In this document: in pieces, positions 16,403 to 25,421 of the stretch
How the letters are laid out: the number at the start of each line of letters is the position of its first letter
Position numbering within the stretch: the stretch's first letter is position 1
Source: Paenibacillus durus ATCC 35681
GTDB lineage: Bacteria > Bacillota > Bacilli > Paenibacillales > Paenibacillaceae
Assembly: GCF_000993825.1 (NCBI RefSeq)
Contig: NZ_CP011114.1
Coordinates: 5,084,001-5,148,000, forward strand
DNA length: 64,000 nt
Direction: 5' to 3'
Position numbers and translations under genes: made by a program
Notes under the pieces: model-generated
Database searches by the model: none
The model's input: the letters and a program-made list of their open reading frames with translations, nothing else
What the model was told of the DNA's origin: nothing

Positions 16403-17293
16403 TCAGCGAAACGCTCCGCTCTTGGCCTGTTCCGCCCGCATCCATCCCGACAACTGCCGTTTCAGCCGCAAGAATTCGGGATGCTCCGTCATTTCCTCCC
16501 GGCGGGGCCGGGGGAAAGGGACTTCGACCGTATGCAGCAGCGTGCCCGGCCGTCCCGAGAATACATAGATGCGGCTGGAGAGCAGCAGCGCCTCCTCGAT
16601 GCTGTGCGTGATGAACAGCACGGAGCGGCGGTTCTCCTCCCACAGCTCCAGCAGCCAGCGCTGCATCTCGCTGCGGGTGAGCGCGTCGAGCGCGCTGAAC
16701 GGCTCGTCCAGGAGCATCAGCTCCTGGGGCGCCAGCAGCGCGCGCAGGAAGGCGGCACGCTGCTGCATGCCGCCGGACAGCATGTGCGGATACGCCTTCT
16801 CGAATCCGCCAAGTCCAGCCTTCGCGAGCCAGCGCCGCGCTTCCTCGCGGGCTTCGCCCCGCGCCGCGCCCTTCAGCTCGCGGGCAAGAATCACATTTTC
16901 CTCGATGCTGCGCCAAGGAAACAGCGCCGGCTGCTGCGGCATGTAGCTCACGCTGCCTCGCTGCCCAGTAACGGGAGCGCCGTTCATACGCACGGCGCCC
17001 GCATCTGGCTTGACCAGCCCGCCGATGATGTGAAAGAGCGTGCTCTTGCCGCAGCCCGACGGCCCGACGATGGATACGAACTCCTGCCGCTTCACCGTCA
17101 GCGACACCTGCTCCAGCACCGGGATGCTCCGCCCCAGCCGGGCGAATGATTTGGTGATGCCGGAGACCTCCAGCGCGGGAGCATCGCGGACCGGGCCCGG
17201 TGATGGCGCGCCGGAAACAGGGGGATGTCCGCCGCCAGGGGCCGGCCCTTCCTCCAAGTCTCCCTCTGAAGACGAAATGATCTTACGCGTCAA
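16403..17293 (-). CDS. ABC transporter ATPase for thiamine precursor (ThiZ-like)
   Basis: This is a nucleotide-binding subunit of the nitrate/taurine/pyrimidine importer type. Walker A is GPSGCGKST, the Q-loop region is YMPQQPALFPWR, the signature is LSGGM, Walker B is LMLLDEP, and the H-loop is ITHS. About 40 Pro/Gly-rich residues precede the domain. The TTG start follows AGGAGG by nine bases. It is last in a minus-strand operon under a TPP riboswitch, which points to uptake of a thiamine precursor rather than of sulfonates or nitrate. Confidence 0.85.
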   Translation of the reverse strand: MTRKIISSSEGDLEEGPAPGGGHPPVSGAPSPGPVRDAPALEVSGITKSFARLGRSIPVLEQVSLTVKRQEFVSIVGPSGCGKSTLFHIIGGLVKPDAGAVRMNGAPVTGQRGSVSYMPQQPALFPWRSIEENVILARELKGAARGEAREEARRWLAKAGLGGFEKAYPHMLSGGMQQRAAFLRALLAPQELMLLDEPFSALDALTRSEMQRWLLELWEENRRSVLFITHSIEEALLLSSRIYVFSGRPGTLLHTVEVPFPRPRREEMTEHPEFLRLKRQLSGWMRAEQAKSGAFR

Positions 17294-17359
17294 CTTCAGC
17301 AGCCTCCTTTATAACTCTTTTCTATGCAACTTTTCTATACACGTTCTGTGCGACCGTTT

Positions 17360-18121
17360 CTACGCGTCCCGCCGCGGCTTCCAGCGGACCAGCCATTTCT
17401 CCAGCAGAACAACGGCGGCGAACAGCAGCAGACTCAGCAGCACGCTTAGAATAATGGCGACGAACATCCGGTCCGTACGGTACGCCGATTTCTGGATCTG
17501 CATATAGTAGCCGAGCCCGTTGTTCCCGCCGATCAGTTCCGCGACCACGGCGCCCGTTACGGCGTAGGCGGAGGATATTTTGATGCCGGAGAATAGGGAG
17601 GGCAGCGCATGGGGCAGCTCCAGCTTGGTGAAGATTTGCCGCCTCGTAGCGCCCGCCATCTTCATGAATTGAAGCATCATGCGGTCGGTCTGGGCGAGCC
17701 CGCCCAGGCCCGCGACCGCCACGGGGAAGAAACACACCAGGACAATGAGAATAATCTTCGGCAGTTGGCCGAAGCCGAACCAGATCACCAGCAGCGGACC
17801 GAGCGCGATCACCGGCACGTTCTGGCTTAAGATCAGCAGCGGGTACAGCGCGCGGGCCGTCCAGGGCACGATATGCAGCAGCACGGCGGCGGTCAGGCCC
17901 GCGGCCACGCCGAGCGGAAAGCCGATCAGCGTCAGCCGCAGCGTCGCCAGCGTATGCCCTTTAAGGGATGAAGCGCTGGCCATGCCCTCCCGCCAAATGT
18001 CGGAGGGAGCGGGCAGCATCCATTTTTCCACATGGGACCAGGAAACCGACACCTGCCACAGCGCCAAAAACAAGAGGACCGCCACAAAGGGCGGCCAGAT
18101 TTGTTTCCACTTCGAACTCAC
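17360..18121 (-). CDS. ABC transporter permease for thiamine precursor (ThiX-like)
   Basis: This 253-residue membrane subunit has about six transmembrane helices and the EAA-type coupling loop KMAGATRRQIFTKLELPHALP near residue 160. Its start overlaps the stop of the preceding thiamine-binding gene by four bases (ATGA), which indicates translational coupling. With ThiY-like and ThiZ-like partners in the same operon and a TPP aptamer upstream, pyrimidine-type thiamine precursor import is the likely job. Confidence 0.85.
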   Translation of the reverse strand: MSSKWKQIWPPFVAVLLFLALWQVSVSWSHVEKWMLPAPSDIWREGMASASSLKGHTLATLRLTLIGFPLGVAAGLTAAVLLHIVPWTARALYPLLILSQNVPVIALGPLLVIWFGFGQLPKIILIVLVCFFPVAVAGLGGLAQTDRMMLQFMKMAGATRRQIFTKLELPHALPSLFSGIKISSAYAVTGAVVAELIGGNNGLGYYMQIQKSAYRTDRMFVAIILSVLLSLLLFAAVVLLEKWLVRWKPRRDA

Positions 18122-18411
18122 GGGCGGTATTTCTCCGTCAGCTTGTCCATGCTGATTCCGCCCGGATTATGGGCGATCTTCACCTGCGAGATGACGCTGG
18201 GGCAGCCCGCTTCGATCAGCGCCTCCTGCATCTCCCGGACAATTTCCAGCAGGTCGGCGAGCTCGCCCTCCATCGTCGTCTCCAGCGCGTTCACCTGATG
18301 CTTCACGCCGGAGCGCTGAATCACTTCGATTGCTTTGTCCACGTATGGGATTACGTCTTCGCCTCCCGGCGTTTTCGGAATCACCTGAATGCTCAGCAGC
18401 GTACTTGCCAT
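18118..18411 (-). CDS. Thiamine-binding protein, MTH1187/YkoF family
   Basis: This small ferredoxin-like protein (97 residues from ATG at 18411) belongs to the family whose YkoF member binds thiamine and its pyrimidine part. LLSIQVIPKT, QVNALETTMEG and IVREMQEAL are typical. An alternative TTG start at 18417 would add two residues but sits only three bases from AGGA; the ATG has a nine-base spacing and is preferred. It overlaps the permease gene by four bases. It probably buffers or hands over the imported precursor. Confidence 0.8.
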   Translation of the reverse strand: MASTLLSIQVIPKTPGGEDVIPYVDKAIEVIQRSGVKHQVNALETTMEGELADLLEIVREMQEALIEAGCPSVISQVKIAHNPGGISMDKLTEKYRP

Positions 18412-18504
18412 TCCCAATCATCCTTTCATGACGTTGATACATTCATGACCTTAATACTTTCATACCGTTAATGGTGAACCCCGTGAATTAAGATTTTAAC
18501 TCTA

Positions 18505-18757
18505 TATAAAATGAACTTGAGATTTTCCCATTTGGGTATCGTCTATAACTACGAGGAATGTTTGGACTTCCGGCCGCTGCCCATCTCCAGATTTCTTGAT
18601 TATACCGTTCTTCACGGATGAAATCCGGAGACAGCCTATGCTTTCGAAGCGAGCTTTCCTCCGGAAAGCTTTCGGGCGATCGCTATCGCTCCTACAGTTC
18701 CAAACTTCCCCTTCGTCACTCTCACGCTGATGTCATTTTTTTTAAGTTCATTTTATA
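18505..18757. mobile_element. MITE-like element with terminal inverted repeats
   Basis: TATAAAATGAACTT (18505-18518) is repeated in perfect inverted form at 18744-18757, bounding about 253 bases with no open frame worth calling. The element sits seven bases after the thiY stop and before the MTH1187-family gene, inside one operon. Its interior (18552-18721) aligns well with a second region at 59613-59747. No clear target-site duplication was seen. No transposase is present, so any movement would need one in trans. Confidence 0.65.
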
Positions 18758-18763
18758 TTAAAC

Positions 18764-19831
18764 TTACTTCCCGTCCGGCAAAAATTCGTTCGTGAACGCC
18801 TTGTCCGCCTCAAGCGGCTTGTCCAGCAGCTTCAGCCCGTACATCCAGTCGGCGTAATTCTTCCACACCTCGGTCTTCTGCTCACCCCACCGGGCGGCGT
18901 CGTCCTTGTATTTCGGGCTGAGCCATTCCTGGCTGGCCTGAACGAGCTTCGCGTCAAGATCGGGAACCGCCTTGATCAGAATGTCCGCAGCCTCCTTCGG
19001 ATGGTCGATCGCGTATTGATACCCCTTGGACGTCGCCTTCAAAAAGGCTTTGACCACCTCGGGATTCTCGGCGATTTCCTTCTCGCTCGTCGTCAGCACC
19101 GGCGTGTAGTAATCGAGCTGCGGCGCGTAATCCTTCAGATAGAGCATATCGAGCGGCTCGCCGCGCAGCTTTGCTTCGATGCCGGTCCAGGCATAGAAAA
19201 TCCAGGCAAAGTCAATGTCCCGCTTAACGGCAGTAAAATAATCGGCCTCGCCGATCGTGACCTGTTTGACCTTCTTCACATCGCCGCCGACCGGGTCCAT
19301 AATCGCCTTCATGGAAGCTTCTTCGACAGGCGATCCCCAGCCGCCGTAGGTTTTGCCTTCAAAATCCTTCGGCGACTTGATGCCCCGGTCAACCGGAGCC
19401 GCGAAGCCGGACGTGTTATGCTGGATAATCGCCGCAATGGACACGAGCGGAACGCCCTGAATGCGGGCCAGCGTCAGACTATCCTGCGCGCCTACGCCAA
19501 AGGCGGCTTCTCCCGAAGTGACCATCGTATCCGCGCCTGCCGCTCCCGGCTGCACAATGTCAACGTCAAGGCCCTCTTCCGCGTAATACCCGAGCTCTTT
19601 AGCGACATACAGTCCGGTGTGGTTCGTATTCGGCGTCCAGTCGAGCGCGACCTTTACCGGCGTCGCCGCTTTTGGCGAGCTTTCGGCGGAAGCGGCTGCC
19701 TCCGGCGATGCGGAAGCGGGGCTTCCCTGGCTGCCGCCGGCGTTTCCTCCTGAATTATTGCCGCCGCAGCCTGCCGCCGTCAGTATCAACAGGCTGGTCA
19801 GGGACAGCGTTAACCATTTTTTTACTCCCAT
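18764..19831 (-). CDS. Thiamine-precursor-binding lipoprotein (ThiY/NMT1-like)
   Basis: This 355-residue NMT1/THI5-type solute-binding protein carries a lipoprotein signal peptide (MGVKKWLTLSL through LTAAGCGG, with the lipobox Cys). KVALDWTPNTNHTGLYVAKELGYY is the family hallmark near the mature N-terminus. The ATG at 19831 follows AAGGAGAG; the open frame continues upstream only because it crosses the riboswitch. It is the first gene after the TPP aptamer. The ligand is probably formylaminopyrimidine or hydroxymethylpyrimidine. Confidence 0.9.
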   Translation of the reverse strand: MGVKKWLTLSLTSLLILTAAGCGGNNSGGNAGGSQGSPASASPEAAASAESSPKAATPVKVALDWTPNTNHTGLYVAKELGYYAEEGLDVDIVQPGAAGADTMVTSGEAAFGVGAQDSLTLARIQGVPLVSIAAIIQHNTSGFAAPVDRGIKSPKDFEGKTYGGWGSPVEEASMKAIMDPVGGDVKKVKQVTIGEADYFTAVKRDIDFAWIFYAWTGIEAKLRGEPLDMLYLKDYAPQLDYYTPVLTTSEKEIAENPEVVKAFLKATSKGYQYAIDHPKEAADILIKAVPDLDAKLVQASQEWLSPKYKDDAARWGEQKTEVWKNYADWMYGLKLLDKPLEADKAFTNEFLPDGK

Positions 19832-19970
19832 TTCTATAGTCTCTCCTTTGTCTTGCCGCCCCGGGTATCGATGCCGGAAGCAGCGGGTATTCCCGTCTTC
19901 ATTAAAGCTTACCCGCAAATCACGAAGCCGCCCAGCGGCCCACGCGAGTTTGCGTAAATCTGAAAAGCCA

Positions 19971-19999
19971 AAAAAGCGCCCCTGAACATTCGGGACGCT
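19971..19999 (-). terminator. Intrinsic terminator of the TPP riboswitch
   Basis: On the minus strand AGCGTCCC (19999-19992) pairs with GGGGCGCT (19982-19975) and is followed by six T residues. It lies between the aptamer and the thiY start, the position of a transcription-attenuating platform. Confidence 0.85.
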
Positions 20000-20045
20000 G
20001 CGGAGTGCATGACGGCGGCGGTCTCTCAGGACCACGCGCTTAAGG

Positions 20046-20136
20046 CTTTCCTACGCTGGCATTACCCAGATCAGGTATAAGGGTCAGTATCTTGCGGGAT
20101 ACACTCTCAGCCGGCCATAATTCCAGCACCCCAAGG
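20046..20136 (-). promoter_or_regulatory. TPP riboswitch (THI box)
   Basis: The minus strand shows the conserved blocks in order: GGGGTGCTGG, CTGAGA (20110-20105), ACCTGATCTGG (20076-20066) and TAATGCCAGCGTAGGAA (20064-20048). These are the pyrimidine- and pyrophosphate-sensing helices of the TPP aptamer. High TPP would favour the terminator at 19971-19999 and shut off the transporter operon. Confidence 0.95.
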
Positions 20137-20175
20137 TCTATGAAGTTTCGGGTATTCCTTGCTGTTTACGCTGTA

Positions 20176-20205
20176 ATTATAGACGCAAGGCTCTGAAGTT
20201 GTCCA
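20176..20205 (-). promoter_or_regulatory. Promoter of the TPP-controlled transporter operon
   Basis: TGGACA (20205-20200) and TATAAT (20181-20176) are spaced by 18 bases and lie about 40 bases upstream of the aptamer. Confidence 0.65.
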
Positions 20206-20419
20206 GTGCCTCGGCCGATCCTGAAGCTGTCATTTTATCATACCGCCGCCGGTGCGGCAGGGAACCATGCATGAAAGACGCATCGGTGCGAAGGATTGGA
20301 GAAAAGCGCGGCATTTGCCGGGAAATAACCCTGGGAAATTAAAAAATCGGGATTTGGAAAAAAATTACGCGAATTGTGGCGGATATTTGGGGTGAATTTC
20401 CGTCTTTTCCAGAAAAACA

Positions 20420-20428
20420 TGCTATAAT
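20420..20428 (+). promoter_or_regulatory. Extended -10 promoter of the EAL gene
   Basis: TGCTATAAT is an extended -10 element with no good -35. It lies about 45 bases before the EAL-protein start. Confidence 0.55.
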
Positions 20429-20473
20429 GACCTCAGGTTGCTGCATTTTTTGTAGGCCCAAAGGAGGGTGTTC

Positions 20474-21517
20474 ATGAACTGTATTCATTGTTCCCCTATT
20501 GAACCCATTGAAGACAAGGGAATCTTAAAAATTCGGAGCGCATCTCCTTCACTTGCATCGGCTGTTCAAGCGTCCGGTTTTAAACTTACATCTTTCCAGG
20601 AAGAAGTGTGCGAGATTTCTTACAACACCCGGGAACAGCTGCTGAATGTGATGAAACTGATCGAATCCGCGGAGGAAGCGGCACTTCTGACCATATCCAT
20701 CATCGGGACGGAACCTCCAAGCGAGTTGGAACGGTGGATGTCGCTCTCCCAGCTTCAGGTTCGCTTTAGCAATCATTCACTCATCGATATTATAGCCAAT
20801 AAAGAATTTTGCAGCTATATGCAGCCGATTGTCGATTATTCCGAGCAGATTGTCGGCTTTGAGTTTTTGCTGCGGCCGCTGCCGCAAGGTACGCCGTTTC
20901 AGCCGCACATCCTTTTTGAGGTGGCAAGACAAAGCGGATTTCATTCCTTTCTGGACCGGGCCGCACGCATTTCCGCCATTGAATCCAGCGCCAGGCTGCT
21001 GCCGCACGGAATTAAACGGTTCATCAATTTTCTGCCCTCCTCCATATACGATCCGCAATACTGCTTAACCCATACGTTTGAGGCGATAGAACAGCAGGGA
21101 CTGAGACCGGAGGATTTTGTGTTTGAGGTAGTGGAAACGGAGGAAATCGGCGACATTTCACACCTCATACGGATTTTTGCCGAATGCCGCAGCCATGGCG
21201 CTCTTGTTGCGCTCGACGATGTCGGCGCAGGCTACTCCACGGTAGAGTTGATGTCCAGCCTGCAACCGGATTATGTAAAGATTGACCGGGGGCTGATCAG
21301 CTTTTGCGACCTTGATGCGAGCAAGCAGGAAGCTGTTAAGGAGATTATAGAGAGAGCCGGAGCGTTTGGCGGAAAAGTGCTGGCCGAAGGAATCGAGCGG
21401 CGGGAGGAATTTAAGTTCTGCCGGGAGCTCGGCATTCGCTTGGCGCAGGGCTACTTGTTCGGCAAGCCTGCGGCAACGCCGCCAATCCATTTTCTGCATG
21501 CAGCCGGGATGAGTTAA
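20474..21517 (+). CDS. EAL-domain cyclic-di-GMP phosphodiesterase
   Basis: An N-terminal region of about 100 residues without a recognised domain precedes an EAL domain. The signature is EFL (in GFEFLLRP) in place of EAL. The other catalytic positions are kept: Asn in FINFLP, the Glu pair in VVETEE, Asp-Asp in LDDVGAGYS, Lys in VKIDR, Glu in LAEGIE, and Gln in QGYLFGKP. An active phosphodiesterase is therefore likely. No transmembrane helix is seen. The ATG at 20474 follows AGGAGG by six bases. The next gene starts 80 bases on. Confidence 0.88.
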   Translation: MNCIHCSPIEPIEDKGILKIRSASPSLASAVQASGFKLTSFQEEVCEISYNTREQLLNVMKLIESAEEAALLTISIIGTEPPSELERWMSLSQLQVRFSNHSLIDIIANKEFCSYMQPIVDYSEQIVGFEFLLRPLPQGTPFQPHILFEVARQSGFHSFLDRAARISAIESSARLLPHGIKRFINFLPSSIYDPQYCLTHTFEAIEQQGLRPEDFVFEVVETEEIGDISHLIRIFAECRSHGALVALDDVGAGYSTVELMSSLQPDYVKIDRGLISFCDLDASKQEAVKEIIERAGAFGGKVLAEGIERREEFKFCRELGIRLAQGYLFGKPAATPPIHFLHAAGMS

Positions 21518-21597
21518 TATAGAATAATAACGCCTTCCCGCGCCGGAGTCTTTTGAGTAAGTCCGGCCGGTAAGAGGGATAAGGAGGGGGTGCTGCC

Positions 21598-22272
21598 ATG
21601 AGCGGCACTTTGCTGTATATCGAGGACGATCCGCAAATCGCCGGCCCCGTTGCCAGAGACCTGAATGACCGCGGCTATGCCGTCCGTTGGCTGCAGACGG
21701 GCGAACGGGCCGTGGAAGAGGCGGACGGCTGCCAATTGGTTATTCTGGATGTCATGCTGCCGGGATTGGACGGATTCACCGTGGGCCAGCGGCTAAAGAA
21801 GATTTTTCCAGACATTCCCATTCTGATGCTCTCGGCGAGAACGTCCATTGACGACAAGCTCCAAGGTCTGGGGTTTGCCGACGACTATTTAACCAAACCG
21901 TTTCATCCGGACGAGCTGGCCGCGAGAATCGGTGTTTTGCTGCGGCGTGCGGGCAGCGTGTCATCTTCGCCGCTAACACTTAGGCATCTGACCGTCTATG
22001 AAGAGGAGAACCGGATTGTTCAGGCGGAGAGCGGGGAGGAAATACCGCTGACGGGCAAGCAGTTTCAGATTTTCTTTTACCTGTTGCGCCACCTCGGCCA
22101 GATTATGACCAAGGAGCAAATTTATGAAGCGGTCTGGGGTGAGCCCTATATGGAAGGGGACAAGACCCTGATGGTACATATCCGTTATTTACGCGAAAAG
22201 CTGGAGAAGGACCCGGGAGCGCCGGAAATTATTGAGACCGTCCGGGGCATCGGGTACAGGGTCAAGGCATGA
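21598..22272 (+). CDS. OmpR/PhoB-family response regulator
   Basis: The receiver domain (1-115) has the acidic pair near residues 9-11, the phospho-acceptor Asp51 in ILDVMLPG, and Lys in LTKPF. The C-terminal winged-helix DNA-binding domain has LTGKQFQIFFYLLRHLG and ETVRGIGYRVKA. It overlaps the histidine kinase gene by four bases. It most likely controls the ABC exporter genes directly downstream. Confidence 0.93.
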   Translation: MSGTLLYIEDDPQIAGPVARDLNDRGYAVRWLQTGERAVEEADGCQLVILDVMLPGLDGFTVGQRLKKIFPDIPILMLSARTSIDDKLQGLGFADDYLTKPFHPDELAARIGVLLRRAGSVSSSPLTLRHLTVYEEENRIVQAESGEEIPLTGKQFQIFFYLLRHLGQIMTKEQIYEAVWGEPYMEGDKTLMVHIRYLREKLEKDPGAPEIIETVRGIGYRVKA

Positions 22273-23732
22273 TAAAAAGCAATAGAACCCGAGGGCGTCT
22301 TCCCGGATTCCGCAGGTCACTAATGTCACGGTATCTGCTGATTATCGCGGCCGCCGTGATGTTCTTGCCCGTTATCATTTCTCTTAATATCATCTTTGTT
22401 TCCCTTTCCAGCAACTGGATTAAGATACGGATGGATGACAGAACAAAGTCCGAGCTGGCGCTCTACTCCAACACTTCCAATTTGGAGAACAGATGGCATG
22501 AAGCGGCTCGACTGCTGGCCGGCAAGTCTCCCCGGGAGATTGACACGCGCATAAGGGAACTGGGCGGAAGTTACCAATACGCTGCAATGTTCTGGGTGGA
22601 CGGGAGCGGGGTCACCCGGCTGTCGCTTCCTGCGCAAAAGAAGGCGCCCGGGAGCGCCTCCGACAAGGAGACCTCCGTCCCGGAGACATGGACGGTTTCT
22701 TCGGCGATCACTTTTATGAAAGGAAGCATCAACCGTGATCCGCTGACTATTGTCGCTTTTATCGGCGATCGTTCCGATGCCGGTGAAGGCTTCATGGTCA
22801 TGACGGTTCCGAGGTCCGTGCTGCGGAGAGACGTAAGCAGTTTTCCGACTTTGGGGTATGTTACGGTGCTGCTCGTCCTGTTCATCGGGTTCGTGGCGGT
22901 ATCCTGGCTGTTCTTCGCCAGAATCCGCAGGCGGCTGCTGCGGCTGCAAACCGCGATGACCCTTGACGGGCGTGACGGCCTTCCGGCAGCGATTCCAAAG
23001 GGCAAGCCCGATGAGGTAGGTCTGCTGGAAGAGGCGTTCAATACGATGGTTGCGGAGCTTAAGGACAGCCGGCGCAGAGAGCGGGAGGAAGAGGAGCTGC
23101 GCAAGCGGCTGATCGCCGATCTGTCTCACGATCTGCGTACGCCGCTTACCGTTGTGCGCAGTCATTTGTTTGAGGTCGGCAAGGAACCGCTGTCCTTGCA
23201 GGGAAGAGAATCGCTCAATCTGATGGATGAGCGCATCGCCGACCTTGGCGTTCTGATCGACAACCTGCTGAGTTATAATCTGCTGGCAAGCGGCAGGGTG
23301 AAGCTGTCGCCGGAGCGCAAGGATATTCTCAGGCTGCTGCGGGAAAGCGCCGCGGCGTGGTACCCGATATGGACCAAGGAAGGCATGGAGGTTGACATTG
23401 AATTGGAGGGCGAACCCTTGTACTGGGAGGTCGATGAAATCTGGTTCAAGCGTGTGCTGGACAATCTGCATCAGAACATCGTGCGCCACGCCAAGGGCGG
23501 CGGTTATGTCGGGATTGCCGCCGAGGACCGCAGCGGCACACGCACTGTCGTCATCCGCGACCGGGGACGGGGCATAGGCGAAGATGCTCCGGTGAAAGGG
23601 GCGGGTCTCGGACTCGCTATCGTCGATATGCTGCTGTCCCGCATGGGGCTTGCCTGGACGGCGGAGAGCACTCCGGACGGCACCTCGGTCTTCATTTTTC
23701 CGAAAGAGCGGAATAATTTAAACGAAACTTAA
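22269..23732 (+). CDS. Sensor histidine kinase
   Basis: This 487-residue membrane kinase has a TM near residues 20-45, an extracytoplasmic domain of about 150 residues, and a second TM near 200-220. A HAMP linker, the HisKA box with His287 in LSHDLRTPLT, and a HATPase domain (N-box NLHQNIVRHA, G-box DRGRGIG and GAGLGLAIV) follow. It overlaps the regulator gene by four bases. The large external loop suggests direct sensing of an envelope signal such as a peptide antibiotic. This is inferred from the linked exporter. Confidence 0.92.
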   Translation: MIKSNRTRGRLPGFRRSLMSRYLLIIAAAVMFLPVIISLNIIFVSLSSNWIKIRMDDRTKSELALYSNTSNLENRWHEAARLLAGKSPREIDTRIRELGGSYQYAAMFWVDGSGVTRLSLPAQKKAPGSASDKETSVPETWTVSSAITFMKGSINRDPLTIVAFIGDRSDAGEGFMVMTVPRSVLRRDVSSFPTLGYVTVLLVLFIGFVAVSWLFFARIRRRLLRLQTAMTLDGRDGLPAAIPKGKPDEVGLLEEAFNTMVAELKDSRRREREEEELRKRLIADLSHDLRTPLTVVRSHLFEVGKEPLSLQGRESLNLMDERIADLGVLIDNLLSYNLLASGRVKLSPERKDILRLLRESAAAWYPIWTKEGMEVDIELEGEPLYWEVDEIWFKRVLDNLHQNIVRHAKGGGYVGIAAEDRSGTRTVVIRDRGRGIGEDAPVKGAGLGLAIVDMLLSRMGLAWTAESTPDGTSVFIFPKERNNLNET

Positions 23733-23795
23733 ACTTCACGGGCAGTCTTCTTTAACCTTGGGGCGGTATGCTGGTTACCGAGGTGAAGAATAGAA

Positions 23796-24704
23796 ATGGA
23801 AACGATTATACAAACGACGGAGCTGGTGAAAAAATATCGCGGCCGAACGGCGGTGGATCACCTGGAGCTGAGCATCGGGAGAGGCGAAATTTACGGATTT
23901 CTCGGGCCGAACGGCGCGGGCAAGACGACAACCATCCGTATGCTGCTCGGTCTGATCGCGCCGACGGAGGGGCGCGTCGAAATCTTCGGTCAAGATCTCC
24001 GCAAGGAGAGAATGGACATTTTGCGGAGAGTCGGCTCGCTTGTCGAATCGCCCTCCTACTACGGCCATTTGTCGGCGGAGGAGAATCTGGAGGCGATCCG
24101 GCGCATTCTCGGCGCGCCGAAACGCCGCATCGCCGAGGTGCTGGACATTGTCTCTCTGATCGGTGAGGAGAAGCGTCCGGTCAAGGGATTCTCGCTCGGG
24201 ATGAAGCAGCGGCTCGGCATCGCCGCCGCGCTGCTCGGCAGCCCCGAGCTGCTCATTCTGGATGAGCCGACGAACGGGCTCGACCCGTCCGGCATTCAGG
24301 AGATCCGCAGCCTGATCATGTCGCTGCCGCAGGAGCACGGCATTACCGTACTCGTGTCCAGCCATTTGCTGAGCGAAATCGAGCAGATGGCTGGAACGGT
24401 CGGCATCATCCGCCAAGGCCGGATGATCTTCCAGGACACGATTGCCCATCTCCGCCAGCGCTCGGCGGGAGAGATGCGGCTGGTCGTGTCGGAGCCGGAG
24501 GCCGCTTTGGAGGAAGCTTGCCGCAGAGGGTATGACGGCATGCTGCGCACAGGCGAGCTCCGCTTCTCCGGAATGAACGATGCGCAGGTCGCCTTGCTGG
24601 TTAAGGCGCTCGTCGAGCAAGGACACGCCATTTACCGGGTGGAGGAGCAGCGGCAGTCTCTTGAGGAATTCTTTCTGCAGGTCGTGGAAAGGGAGGGGCT
24701 GTGA
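23796..24704 (+). CDS. ABC transporter ATP-binding protein (peptide antibiotic resistance type)
   Basis: This 302-residue BcrA/LanF-like ATPase has Walker A GPNGAGKTT, the signature FSLGMKQRLG, Walker B LLILDEP and the switch motif SSH. A C-terminal extension is typical of bacitracin and lantibiotic immunity exporters. Its stop overlaps the next permease gene (TGATG). The order regulator-kinase-ATPase-permease-permease is a classic antimicrobial-peptide detoxification module. Confidence 0.9.
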   Translation: METIIQTTELVKKYRGRTAVDHLELSIGRGEIYGFLGPNGAGKTTTIRMLLGLIAPTEGRVEIFGQDLRKERMDILRRVGSLVESPSYYGHLSAEENLEAIRRILGAPKRRIAEVLDIVSLIGEEKRPVKGFSLGMKQRLGIAAALLGSPELLILDEPTNGLDPSGIQEIRSLIMSLPQEHGITVLVSSHLLSEIEQMAGTVGIIRQGRMIFQDTIAHLRQRSAGEMRLVVSEPEAALEEACRRGYDGMLRTGELRFSGMNDAQVALLVKALVEQGHAIYRVEEQRQSLEEFFLQVVEREGL

Positions 24705-25417
24705 TGAGCAGGCTGCTCGCGGCCGATTGGCTGAAAATCCGGGGCAAGGGCCTCTGGCTTCTGGTGCTTGTGGGACCCCTCGGCGTTACAGCGCTGCAGG
24801 CGCTTAATTTCGGCCTCCGCTTCGATTATATGAAGCAGAGATTTGCCAAGGACCTATGGGGCGGACTGCTGGATAACACCGTGCAGTTTGTACCTGTGGC
24901 GCTTTTTCTGGGCGGTACGCTGGTCTGCTCCCTGATGTCCAATATTGAGCACCAGACGAGCGCGTGGAAGCAACTGCTCGCCCTGCCAGTCTCGCGTATA
25001 GCGGTGTTCGCATCCAAGCTGCTGCTGTGCCTGCTGCTGCTGGCCGCGTCCTGTCTGCTGCTCTCCGGCTTCGTTACGGCGCTCGGTTTGATTTTCGGCT
25101 TCGGGGCTTCCGCGATTCCGGTCTATGACATTCTGCGCATCGGCTTTCTGTCCTACGCCGCCGTTATGCCCTTTGTCGCGCTTCAGCTGTGGCTGTCGCT
25201 GGCCTTCCGGAATCAGGCGCTGCCGGTTTCAATCGGTGTCATTTGCGCTATTGTGTCGCCTTTTACGACTACTCTATCGGAGTGGCTGCCGATTAACTGG
25301 CCGTACCTCGCGTGGAGCGGTCCGCACCGTCTTTATTTTGCGGGGGCGGGACTCGCGCTGGGGCTGCTGGTACTGCTGCCGGGAGCGGCGCATTTCGCAA
25401 GGAAGGATGTGAGCTGA
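24704..25417 (+). CDS. ABC transporter permease (LanE/MutE-like)
   Basis: This integral membrane protein has about six hydrophobic segments and the N-terminal pattern LLAADWLKIRGKGLWLLVLVG shared by ABC-2 type immunity permeases. The WKQLLALPVSR motif after TM2 is shared with the next protein. ATG at 24704 fits GGAGGGG better than the GTG three bases upstream. It probably pairs with the next permease as a heterodimer. Confidence 0.85.
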   Translation: MSRLLAADWLKIRGKGLWLLVLVGPLGVTALQALNFGLRFDYMKQRFAKDLWGGLLDNTVQFVPVALFLGGTLVCSLMSNIEHQTSAWKQLLALPVSRIAVFASKLLLCLLLLAASCLLLSGFVTALGLIFGFGASAIPVYDILRIGFLSYAAVMPFVALQLWLSLAFRNQALPVSIGVICAIVSPFTTTLSEWLPINWPYLAWSGPHRLYFAGAGLALGLLVLLPGAAHFARKDVS

Positions 25418-25421
25418 CAGC

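Noticed and set aside
18764..20035. Longer 423-residue form of the thiamine-precursor-binding protein
   Set aside because: The extra N-terminus is translated from the riboswitch platform and terminator; the lipoprotein signal begins at 19831.
22326..23489. 387-residue open frame opposite the histidine kinase
   Set aside because: The kinase frame carries all motifs; the opposite frame shows none.
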